Below are positions 1-10,640 of a DNA stretch of 64,000 bases, piece by piece (the first letter of the stretch is position 1; each line of letters begins with the position of its first letter). Made by a program: the position numbers and the translations under genes. Source of the DNA: Datnioides undecimradiatus (Eukaryota > Chordata > Actinopteri > Lobotiformes > Datnioididae); assembly GCA_008933995.1 (NCBI GenBank), contig WARS01000012.1, forward strand, positions 9,597,001 through 9,661,000. The letters are read 5' to 3'. The notes below the pieces were generated by a model. That model was not told the DNA's origin. It saw only the letters and a list, made by a program, of their open reading frames with translations, and did not search any database.

Positions 1-3000
1 CCTCTGCAGTGTTATGTAGTGCGCACTCATGTTGTGCGTTGCTGACTGCACTGTCTGTTACCTGGCGGTCATAAGCTCATCATCCACACGCTGTCTCATC
101 AGTGCAGTCACACTTACTGTAATCCTGACATCCCTGCGCCTTCGCCCTGCAGGGTGAATTCATGTTAATGTCTTTTCCTTTAACGTTAAAGAAGAAGCGG
201 TGGCACGCATTAGAAACCAAATACGTGATCAAATCAACTGCTTTTACCGACAATTTCGTAAAAAGTACTCTGACTTTAGATAAATAAATGCCCAGTTTCC
301 TCCTGTCAGTCATTAACGTGACAGTGATTCAACCTTGAGCCAATTTACAGTCACTTTTACAATACACTCTTACAAGCAGCCATTGAGTTGTTCCTTCTTT
401 TACTGGAAATAGTCAAATTTTCACATTGAGCAGCAATAATCTTCAAAGCCAGTCATCACTGGTCAAGCTGACAGAGGTCTGAGCAAAATCATAATACGTG
501 ACCTTTAGAAATCTTCTGGCAGCCATTCAGCTGGCCGTGAGGTGGAGAAACACCCGCCTATTGATAGATTCAATTATTAATACAGAGCCATGGATTCCCT
601 TCTGCATGGCACATAACAGAAAGTCGTACTATTTGCAGTTTGTGCGCTAACGCCAGCACTTCTGAATCAGATATGTAGCATGGCAGCGTTTTTCAAATGA
701 ATCAGTGTACAGTCATTGGTTGTTTTTTCTTGTTTGATGAAGCTTTTTCCAACCTTTTCTGCCTATTTAAGATGCACAAAGGTTATAAACTAAAAGAAGC
801 TGCCAACGAGCTCTCTGTAGCCTATTGTTAATTACAGGAAAGTTTGAAATTGAATTTCCAGCTAGCACCAGCAGTGATCATGGCTAAGCAGAAGATGAAT
901 AGTGCCCAAATCACAAACAAACAAATGTCTAACCCACAACACGTTGGTGCCTCAGCCAATGAAAAACGTGCACACAAGACATGAGACAGCATGAGACATC
1001 TTAATAGAGAATGTATATAGACATGGCTTAACTTAGCAAAAATTTTAAATAATTTTGACTTTGACTTTCATATACATCGGAAAAATGGAGAATTGGAAGA
1101 ACACTTTACCATGACCTTAACACCAAAAGATCATCCGCAAAGTGGAAGATATTCAAGGTGGCAACACGGTTGAAGTGCCACCATCATCTTACAACTGAAT
1201 GACTCAGCTTTCTATGATTTTAACACCCAGTTTAGTACATTATTCACACATGTTGTAAGACTACTTGGCCATTTACAGCAGACCTAATGTGCTGTACACA
1301 TGCATCACTGCCCTGCCACAAGGTACTCACTGAAATGTTCTACCATGTATTCATGTGACCTCCTGCTACAACCGATGCAGCCTCATTGAAACGAATGGGG
1401 AAAGCAGCATTTTTGCGGCTTTGCTATTGTTAGTGTATGGATTACATCCCCTTATAGGATTACATCCGCAGTCAACAATAAATATCTTCAATAGCACCCA
1501 GAATAGCAACTCCAGAGACCACAGACAAGCATTTTTCCACATCTCCTCAGAAAATAATACTCTCATCCCCCACTGTAGGAGTTTATATAGGTGGAAGACA
1601 CTTAGACGACTAAATTACAGAGTTTAGTTAAGAGAGAAGATGGACTCCCACCTTTAGGAATCCCAAGCATGCGTGATCAGTCTTTTGAAGGCACAGAGAG
1701 CAAATGGTCAAAATTTCATTAGGAATTTTAAAGAACTATTGAATCGTTCACTTGAAAAGTCTTCATACAAACATACAACACACGCACATATTTTCCCAAT
1801 AGGAAGAAACCTATTGATCTTTTTAACCTGATGACCTTTCACCCAGCATATTATACAACTGTTATCTATCCATATATCTACTGAGCTCCACTGATCCATT
1901 TCTCTCTTCGGTTTCCTTAAATTTCTCAGATTTCTTTCTTCCTGAATTGAACACAGTGGAGTTTTTCAACGAGCTCCGGCTGGGCCATTTTGACTGCTAT
2001 ACATTGATTGTCGTTCCGTGGCCACCAGTGTGCGTATGTGCCAGTTATATTGTTAAAGCTTTGTTGAAATGTTCAGTAGAAAACACACAGTAAGTGGCAG
2101 CACCCGAGGAAGGCATTCTGTGACTGAAATGTTCCCTTCATGATGAATTAGGAAGCACTGAGACCCAGGTTTGAGTCTTTATTTACTATTTTGTTGGGCC
2201 TCGTACTTAAAAACAAACCGAGCTTGTAGTTGCCACGACCTGTCGAACTGAATCCCAACCATATCCAATTTATTTCCCCTTTCTTTGTATTTTGCTGCTT
2301 TGCTGATCTTGGGGAAATACTCCAGCACATGTAAACTGGCTTGACCTCAGAGATTCAGTGTGTTTTGGTTTAGCTCGGTGAGGCACCGTGACCACAGCAG
2401 CAGACTCCCACTGCATCCCTTTCATCAACCTGACGGGCAGCCTGGTGACAGCTGTCAGTCATCCTAGTGAATGGGTTCACAGCATGACGATATCGTCAGG
2501 GTCTTTGTTTTCACTCTGAACTGTTGCGTGTGTGTGTGTGTGCTCCAATGCAGCGATGAGAGGTTTTTAGCAAACATGGATTATGAAGCAAAAAGAGGGA
2601 TAATAGAACAGTGGGAAACAGTTGGATCTATTTTTTGTTCATCTCTCAAGATTGCAGGAGCCAAGGTGAGCAATTATATGTATTTTGGCTCAAATTTCCA
2701 TCGTCTTTGTTACCCTTGTCAACTGAGTGCTCGAAGAATGTTTCCATGAATCTGAAATAATTATAGCACTCTGTAGGCAAACAGCAGTGGTGGAGAGGAG
2801 ATTGTGTGTGTGATTTCACTCTGAAACAGAAGTGTATTAGAGTAAATAGTGGAGGAAGCTGTAGGACAGTGTGATTCACAGCAAGCAGGAGTAAACAGTA
2901 TTAATTTTTATCTTGGATATTATGCATTAGCAATGCAGATGCACTGACTAAATGCCTCTTAAGGAACAATTAGCAGGGAATATGTTGTGGGCTGAATCAC

Positions 3001-6000
3001 TCAAAATTTTGTGGTATAATGTGATAAACAGCAAAAAATGCTCTTAACAAAATGGATACAGAGTGTCTGCCGAATCCACTTGCACACCTATTGTAACAGC
3101 GTGGCTGTAGTTTCTTGTATGAATCACCATTCTCACTTAAAGTCATCGTGATGTGCGTTGCTTTAACGGCTGTTGAAATTAGATTCTTTCAAACTGGTTT
3201 ACTATTGAAAGTGCGTAACAAAAAGCCAACATGTGTAAGAGGAGATGGGTAAAGTGTGGGGGGTATTAGGAGCTGAATTAACACGCCCTGATTTCTAATA
3301 TTCATGTAACAATCTCATTATCTTCTGTTCTTGCAATACTTCCAACCATCTACCAAATGTTTGAAGCCCAGTAAAAAGTACATATATATTTTGGGAAATG
3401 TGCATATTCACATTATGGTATTAAGTTAGCTGTGAAGATTAATACAGCAGCAATGGCATTTCTGCCCAGGAGACCCTTAGCAAAGCTTAGCACAAAGGCT
3501 AGAAACAGGGTAAAACTGCTAGCCTGGCTGAGCTAACCTGCTGCTAGCTCCAGCTACTCCCATTCCTTCTCAAGAGACAGTTAGCATAGCTTAGCATAAA
3601 GACGAGAAACATGGTGAAACAGGCTGCCTGGCTAAAGTAACTGTCTCTAAGCTGCAATATACATGTTTGTATACTTGAGTGGCATCAATTTTCATATTTA
3701 ACTCTGCGCCAGACAGCAAATAAGTGTTTTCACAAAATGTCGAACAATTGCTTCAAGCCAAAATCCACTACAGTTGTAGCCAGATGTTTATCTGTGGCTC
3801 AGTGAGACTGTATAAATTGATTTGCCAGCTTGTCACACCCTGAACACGCAGCCAACTTGGCAGAGCAGACATGACTCCAGCTCAGCACAATGTGTTTGAA
3901 GTCTCCCTGTTACATGACTGTTTAAACCACCACCAGATTTTTATTTATTACTTACGTAAAGCATTTGCATGTAATTACCAATTAGTATACGGTCTAAAAG
4001 TGATGCAGTCTCCCCTTTTTGCAAATGTGGGGTTTATAGTTTTGTGCTGCTTTTTCAATGACTGTGCAAGGCTTCGCTGGAAAACACTTGAATGCAACAT
4101 ACCTGAAAAAACAGAGGTGCACCTGAGCTTTGATAGGATATTGAATTTCACAATATGTGCTCTGTAACCAGAGAAAATCCATTATGAAATGAGAACACTG
4201 GTGACCTCGTGCCAGCCATCTTGGGCCTGCTATGAAAAATAAAGCGGCAGACGCGGCTTTCATCGAGGCTGGAGTGAACGCTGGTTTTTCTGAGAAATTC
4301 TATTAGATGCATGAGAGGGGGGGGGGCTTCATCTCTACAGTTTATGCACAAACCCATCTCACACAGCATCTGTTTCAATTCACTTATATTCATGTAGTAT
4401 TCAGTCTGTTCTCAAAGCACCATGGGACATTTCACCACATTGGGGAGTCTCTTATTCTTTCTTCTACGCGGCCTCATGCTGTCTCTCACTCTGATGCTCT
4501 TTTTAATTGTCTCTACTCTCCACCTTGTCAGTCAGTCTGTGTCTGTGTGTGTGTGTGTGCCTGGTTTGAGCCAGTGCCAGGGCTAAGTGATTAATTAGTA
4601 ACAACACAACTCGCTTTGCCTTGACAGTTGGACTGTGCAAGTTTAAGGCCTTTGCGCGCACCTCGTGGCTCAACAATACACCGCCGAGATGAAACAGCAA
4701 GGAAACGGTGAAGGAAATCAATATTGTCAGGTTGTGGCCACATAACTTCCCCTTCTGGTTGCTGTGAGGCAACAAAAGGCCAAGTGTATCAGCGCCTATA
4801 AGAGATCTGAAAGGAGCAGTAGGAGTGCCATTGTCCATCTTTTTCTGTTTGTCTTGCACTCTCTGCATGTTTTTGCTTAGCTGCCTCTATGCTTTTGTTT
4901 TTCCCTGCCAAATACTTTTTCAAACTTTTCTCTGTTCATTCTTCATGCATCCTCATCCCTTCCCTTTCACCTTTTTCACTTTTCTCCCACTCGTTCCATC
5001 CTCTCGACGTTTTCTTCTCAGATTATTAAGTGGCAGTATTGGGGCTTTTAGCAGAATGTATTCACTTAGCAAGGATATCTTCGCCTTCAGTAACAGGAAT
5101 TTGCAATTATCTGTCAGGCTCAGCGCGGCGAGAGAACAATGCTGAAGAGAGTGTCCTCTGAATTCCCACACATATTTTAACATTCAGCTGCGCTTTAAAG
5201 TCAGACTGTGCAGTTCTGCTACACTTCCCTGCCGCTCTCGTACAACTCTGTCGAGCTGCTGCCCTTCATATCTATCTGTACATTTGTGGATCTGTTATCC
5301 AGCCATCTGGTTTCTACGTCTTCCAAAAGAAGTGCAGCCTTAGGTGCAATTGTAGAGGAAGGCTGATCTATTGACTAATCAATTACGGCCATGGTTGAGG
5401 TGGGTACTTCAAAAATGTGCTGGGGTGCGGAGGACTGATTTCCTTCTAATCACAATCAGAACTGGATTTCTTGTAAATCATCAACATACGTTTTCCTGTT
5501 GTATCACTGTGGTTCAGAGGCTGCAATTCAAAGCTACTGGATTATTTCCAGGCTTTGATGTGAGAGAACAGAGACTCATTCGTTCAACACACTTTTTCAA
5601 ATCTAATGATCACATATTATTATGGGACGACTGTTAGCCAACTGTGCTACCACTATACTGCAGTAAATCAAAAAACCAATGTTGATTCCTGTTCTGCCTA
5701 CCAACGTTTTAAAGCCCAAACAGGTGACGTCAGATAATAAGAGTTAAAGAAACATCATGAACATGATTGTGAAGTAGCTAATCACAAAAAGTCAACTGTA
5801 ATCCATGAAAACCACAGCAAGCAAGTATGCTAATCAGAGAGCCACAAGTAATACATAATGCAAAAAATATATAACTAAAAGTGATCAACATGTCAACTGT
5901 TGCAGCTACTTTCATATACTTTCCATGCCAAGGAAGGGAGTTTATAGTTCAGCTGTGGGGTGATTTTTTAAATTACATAAATGAAGCATAGCATAAAATC

Positions 6001-6421
6001 TGCAAACTATGCAGACGATTTCATATGTAGACTGTTTTTTTTATGCCATCCAACTTCCATATACAGGCTGCTTAGTCAAATCAACATGAAATTTGTTAGT
6101 TCATTAATATTCTGAAATTTCTTAATACTGACAAATGTATTGGCAGGAATAGTACAATTACTGCTAAATCTCATTTAATAGACAGCAGATGCACATTTTA
6201 AGTGTGCATATACACACACACTCTGAATTCTGTCCAAATGTGTATTAGGCAGCATGATATATACAACGGGCTGCAGCTGTAGAATGATGGCAGGAGGCCA
6301 TGGGCTGGTGATACTGACATAAATGGATGAGAGATCTCTCTGTCAACAAGCCCAAGAATCTCCCATCTACCTGTCCTAAAGTTGATTATAACCTTATTCT
6401 GTCATGTGTCCTTGCCCACAG
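1..6421 (+). other. shisa9: shisa9 intron, 3' portion (upstream part lies outside the window)
   Basis: This is noncoding sequence before the first visible shisa9 exon. It ends in a good acceptor (pyrimidine-rich tract, then ttgcccacag, AG at 6420-6421). I looked for the upstream parts of the gene (signal peptide, cysteine-rich Shisa domain, transmembrane helix) and did not see them, so they probably lie further upstream. Contents are an old MITE-like repeat at about 3376-3750, short (GT)n runs at 2527-2542 and 4543-4559, and otherwise unremarkable AT-rich sequence. An exon-like block at about 2553-2667 is discussed among the rejected items. Confidence 0.75.
3376..3750. mobile_element. Degraded MITE-like teleost repeat with an internal duplication
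   Basis: The left end (attttgggaaatgtgcatattc) and right end (acaaaatgtcgaacaattgc) resemble the inverted termini of the better preserved copy at 17013-17273, and the interior carries the same TTAGC-rich core (cttagcaaagcttagcacaaag). The core is present twice: 3470-3537 and 3574-3641 align without gaps at 53 of 68 positions. The termini are eroded, so this is an old insertion. It is non-autonomous, with no transposase coding sequence. Family name unknown to me. Confidence 0.55.
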
Positions 6422-6514
6422 AGGGAGGTCAGATCAACAACAATGTGGCACCGGGCTCAAACATGGGCCAGCAGCACCCGTACCCCGCTCTCAGCCAGCT
6501 GGCTCATGTCTACG

Positions 6515-6554
<40 letters not shown>

Positions 6555-6610
6555 GCAGCAGCAACAGCAAAACAAGGATATCAACAAGTACGCCTCCCTG
6601 AAGGCTGTGG
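6422..6610 (+). CDS. shisa9: shisa9 internal coding exon (cytoplasmic tail with polyQ)
   Basis: This exon encodes 63 codons' worth of the cytoplasmic tail of Shisa9/CKAMP44, a type I membrane protein that associates with AMPA receptors at synapses and modulates their desensitisation. The reading frame runs GGQINNN, then QQHPYPALSQLAHVYEQ, an uninterrupted polyglutamine tract (18 codons, 6517-6570), then NKDINKYASLKAV. From memory, human SHISA9 has a closely similar order: GHPHSYPNLGQISNPYEQ, a short linker, then LNKYASLKAVG. The linker position is where the polyQ sits here. The exon is bounded by a cag acceptor (6419-6421) and a consensus GTGAGT donor (6611-6616). Both boundaries are phase 1 and the length is 189 nt, so it could be skipped without a frameshift. 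The upstream ATG at 6382 in this frame is intronic and is not the start. Whether this is the a or b teleost paralogue cannot be told. Confidence 0.9.
6517..6570 (+). repeat. CAG/CAA trinucleotide repeat encoding polyglutamine
   Basis: Eighteen consecutive glutamine codons lie within the shisa9 exon: fifteen CAG and three CAA (6535, 6562, 6568). CAA interruptions normally reduce slippage. The longest pure run is eight CAG codons (6538-6561). It replaces the short QPPGKE-type linker that I recall in the mammalian protein. Confidence 0.95.
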
Positions 6611-7069
6611 GTGAGTGTCTGTCAACTTATTATCTTAACAGTTTTCATTTTTAAGACGAGCTGAGGAGCAGAGGAGCCTTTCACGGTCGGAGATGGGCAG
6701 CTGTGCCTGACGCCGTGCTATTGGTTTTCAAAAAAACACGGGTGTTGATTTTAGCAGTTGTGGCTGCTGCCTCTGACTGCAGCAGTGTTTGGACAGGGTG
6801 CATCATCGTCACAATGGATCTTGGGAAATCCCTTATTCTTGTTAGTGGAGTCACCATCTGATTGTGTTGAGGCTGGCTGAGAACACTTTGTGATCCAAAA
6901 ACAATGAGCGGCACATGATTTTTTTTTTTTTTTTTTCCTTCCAGGGGTGTCCAGCAACAATGTGACTAAGCTACAGCAGGCGGATTTGACAGATGTTATT
7001 GATTGCGCTACCAAAACTGGACGCGCTGTAAAACAGAAACAGCCTGCTCATCAAGCTGTTTGACAGCTT

Positions 7070-7260
7070 AACGCACGCCGCCAAATTCAATGAATTCAGT
7101 TGCCAGTGCAGCTGGTTTGAAATTTGCCTCGCCGAGCCCGTATGTTATTGGCAGTGCCGTCACTATTTCATAACCTGAATTCATTTTGAGATTGACTTGT
7201 GAGTTTTTTAGCATCTCTGTCAGCTTGTTTATGCTAGACAGGTACCCCACCCACCCTTGA
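7070..7260. promoter_or_regulatory. Candidate conserved noncoding block in intron
   Basis: This is non-repetitive sequence of balanced composition with several AT-core motifs (caatgaattcag, cctgaattcattttg, ttgtttatgc). It lacks the hallmarks of the mobile elements found elsewhere in the window. The call rests only on its texture. Conservation in other fish was not tested. Confidence 0.2.
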
Positions 7261-8309
7261 TTTAAAATTCAGCCCACTCACGTCAGACATTATCTACAAA
7301 CACATCTAGATATCTGTAGAAAAAAAAGCTACAAGATGCTATTTGTCTGCATTTATGCCCTTTATTAGAAAATAATCAGGCTGAGCTTGTCTTTGAAAAG
7401 CTCTTTGGTTTGTAGGCATGAACTTTCTCTCTATTGTAAATGTAAATGCTGTTCCCTACCTCACACTGCATGCGGAGGACCCTGACTCATCCCCAGACAT
7501 GTTACCGTAATAGATTATCATGTTTGTTTATGCTGAGTGCAGCTTTCTGCCCTGGAAGCAAGACGACGACGTGTAATTTTGGTAGCAGTTTCTATAATTG
7601 CCAGCCAAATTGAAAACAGAGAAACAGATGAATAATAAGTGATAAGCAGACACATCATCTTTGAGCTTAAAGGGAAAGTCAGCCTCCGAGAACATCAATG
7701 AAATTGGTGATTAACGTTGTCATCCTGAGCCCTGGACTCTGGCATCTTTATTGTTTCAATCGGTATATTTTTATAATTCCCAGATGGCTGGCTAAACATA
7801 GACACCGAGCAGAAGATATTTTCAGCGCAGCTACAACTGTGTTTGATTGCAGAAAATTGTTCAGTTATCTAAAATGCCAAACGGGAGACGTCTTGGTGTC
7901 AATCGCCGAGGATGAAAGAACAAAGTGATTCTTTGTCAACTTAACATTTTGCACCGATTTTCAGCGGGGAGAGAAGGAATCTGTCATAGGAGAGACAGAG
8001 CCTCACTAGATCAGAGTGCAGTGCAGCCACAAGGCGCGTCGCAGTTTCAGAAAAGGGATGCAGCCTCACTGTTTCTCAATTGGAAAACCTTCCTCTCTGA
8101 TGTTAGGCTACAGCTCTCCTTTCATCTCACCGCACTTAAAACCAACAGATGGATGCAGCACATGCTCTGAGGATAGAGGGTGGCATTTTGGGAAATGGAG
8201 GAAATCTCTAACTGAGGCTAAGGCAGGTTGATGGAAAATAGGTACAAGTAAAAGGTAAATTCAAGCAAAACGTCTGAAATGTGTTAACTGCTACAAATTG
8301 ACGCAAGGG

Positions 8310-8672
8310 GTTGGACCCAAATTCACATTCTGGAGGCTGAAGAGGAGCTGGTACAGATAAATGATTTTAATAAACACAAATACGGGTGTTTCATAAAATT
8401 CATAAATCCAAGGAGGTACATCCAAAAAACAACGGGACACTAGGAAACACAAGGTACCAGGACAAACTGGATGAATACAAAGGAAAGACAACAAGCACAC
8501 GCCAGGGAGGGAAGATGGATGAGACACGGGTGAAATGAATGAACAGATGACACAGGTGACAATGAAACCAGGCAGGAAAGAGACGGAGTAAGTAAACAAA
8601 TGCAAGACTGAGGAAACTCTTAACAAAATAAAACAGGAAATAGCTGAACAGTAACTCAAACCCGTGACAAGG
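8310..8672 (-). mobile_element. Dispersed teleost repeat, 'ggacccaaat...gtgacaag' family, copy 1
   Basis: The block starts ttggacccaaattcac, continues through gacacaggtgacaatgaaacca and aataaaacaggaaatagc, and ends aactcaaacccgtgacaag. The same ordered landmarks occur at 39378-39752 and 46847-47284, and in opposite orientation at about 40020-40483. I recognise the style as a common non-autonomous teleost repeat but cannot assign its class (solo LTR or DNA element). The strand given assumes that the TGTCAyGG end is the 5' end. Confidence 0.6.
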
Positions 8673-9216
8673 ATGTCGTCTATACCGTGACAGTTTTCAA
8701 AGAGAAAACAAAATTTCTGTGACCCACACTTTCTCCCTTAATGAAGTATCCAGAATATACAGATGCGGACATCTTATGTGAATATTCAATTTAAAACCTT
8801 TAACCACTGGAAACAAGATGCCTTCTACTCCGCTGAATTAGAAAGTATTAGCGTCATACTGCACCATGACTGGCTTCAAAACTACTTACACTTGCGTACA
8901 CATGGCTTAAACTGAGACTTAAGGTGAGAATGGGAATTCTTTCACACTTAGACAAATGAATGTGAACTCAAATATCCATCACTCTGTGTCGTAAAGGTCA
9001 AACATCCACGTGAAGTCACAAATGAGGAAGGCACCGATTCACACAAGATTCGTACTTTCTTTGATCCTGTTCATTTATCTGGCTGCAATTTGTGTATCTG
9101 TGTTAAACCATCGCAGTCTGTATGCACACTACACTGTATGTATATTGAAGCATGTAAATGTGGAATCAAAGAACGTAAGTGCGAGTTTAGCTGAAAGCCT
9201 TTTTTACATACGCTGT

Positions 9217-9296
9217 AGCAACATGCGCCGAGGTTAGCAACATGCGCCGAGGTTAGCAACATGCGCCGAGGTTAGCAACATGCGCCGAGGTTAGCA
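9217..9296. repeat. Minisatellite, 19-bp unit x 4, perfect
   Basis: Four identical copies of the unit agcaacatgcgccgaggtt are laid head to tail (9217-9235, 9236-9254, 9255-9273, 9274-9292), followed by the first four bases of a fifth. Each unit carries GCGC and two CpG dinucleotides, against a CpG-poor background. There are no differences between units, so expansion is recent or homogenised. There are no unique spacers, so it is not a CRISPR-like array. Confidence 0.95.
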
Positions 9297-10319
9297 TGCA
9301 TTTTGTCCCTCGTGCACCAAGCGTCCGTTCAGCATTGTGGGTAACAGTGTTTTTACAGTGGCTGCAGAGAAAGATGACATAATGGCACCGCAGTGGAGCG
9401 CTCCACTTTTATTTTTTTTCTCCCTTGTACTCAAGAATGCATAAACGTCTGTTTTACAAAAGACATTTAGCCAGAGACACTGGTCAGTAAATCACACTTT
9501 ATGATTTTATTATTCTAATACAGGCTGAAGACTGCAACATGTTTCGAAAATGAATGCAGTTAACCTTTTCAAATCGAAAAGCTGCAAACTCCCACACACT
9601 TTTCTCTGCTATTTTCTGTTTGACAGTGACCTTCATCAAGACCGTTTAGCTTAATAACTGCCAGTTATGTTTCGTATGGCATTTCAGTAGGCTAAAAACA
9701 CAAGCAAATGGTGTGTGCACTGGTGTAATAGCTTGGAACCTTTTTTTATATTTATTTAATAGAAAACTGTTTTTAAATCAAGAATTGTTTCAGAATCAAA
9801 TCATATTGCAAGGTATTCGAATACAGAGGTTCGCCGTTCAAAATTAAAATGCCAGTGTTTTATTGTTCACATGAACAGGGACACAATGTCTCACTAATGT
9901 TAAACTGCATAAGTGTTGACAAAAATGTGGAAAACTGAATATTTAATGTGATTGATTAGTATTCTAGGGCTGTTTTTAGTCCTTGCAAGCTGATTTTTAT
10001 TTTTTATTTTTTTTTTAATGTACTGACATGTTTTGAAAGCAGTGACTGAGGGAAAAACATAATTCTAAAAAGCTGCACTGGGCTCTTAAAAAATATTGAG
10101 GGTACTGCAAAGTGTACATGTTTTAAAGTTAATCTGGGAAAATGTGCAAAATTGAAAACGTGGTTGATTCACAGTGAGGCAAATGTACACGTTTGGGTTT
10201 GGACAGGCAACAAGATCGAAATGACACTAGAACCTTTAAGGACATGTCTGTCGACATACTATTTACCCTGCTCAGCACCCCACTTCTTCATATCTGAAAT
10301 GGTCCTTCACCAAGCGGCT

Positions 10320-10640
10320 GAGACACCCCCCTCCTGTTTGCTCTTCTTACCTTTAATGTCTTGGCTCATATTTTTTCTCCCTCATCTTCCTCCTTCCTCT
10401 CAGCTCCTCTCCCTCCCTGCCCCCTTCATTTCCTCTCACCTTTTCTCCTGCTTCTTTCCTCCCACCTCTTGCTATTTCCCATCTTTTCTTCTTCCGTCTT
10501 TCATATCTCCACCTTTATCATCCGCCTCATGCCCTCTCGTTTGCATTTTCCCTTCACCTTTTCTTTTTGATTCTTTTGTCTCCCCCTCCCACCCGCGCCA
10601 TCTCTTCCTCACCCCCAATCCCTCCCCCAGCCAATCCATC
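10320..10640. repeat. Pyrimidine-rich low-complexity tract
   Basis: This is about 320 bp of C/T-dominated sequence on the + strand (runs of ctcccttcctc type, with few A or G). It creates long but meaningless reading frames rich in Ser, Pro, Phe and Leu. Such polypurine/polypyrimidine stretches can adopt triplex structure. No function is visible. Confidence 0.75.

Noticed and set aside
2553-2667. Exon-like block ending gccaag|gtgagc with an upstream cag and an open frame (DERFLANMDYEAKRG...)
   Set aside because: Only one frame is open and it ends in phase 0, which cannot join the phase-1 acceptor at 6422. The peptide resembles no Shisa segment that I know, and the acceptor lies in a GT repeat with a poor pyrimidine tract.
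9217-9296. CRISPR-like array
   Set aside because: Units are contiguous with no spacers, and the genome is a vertebrate's.
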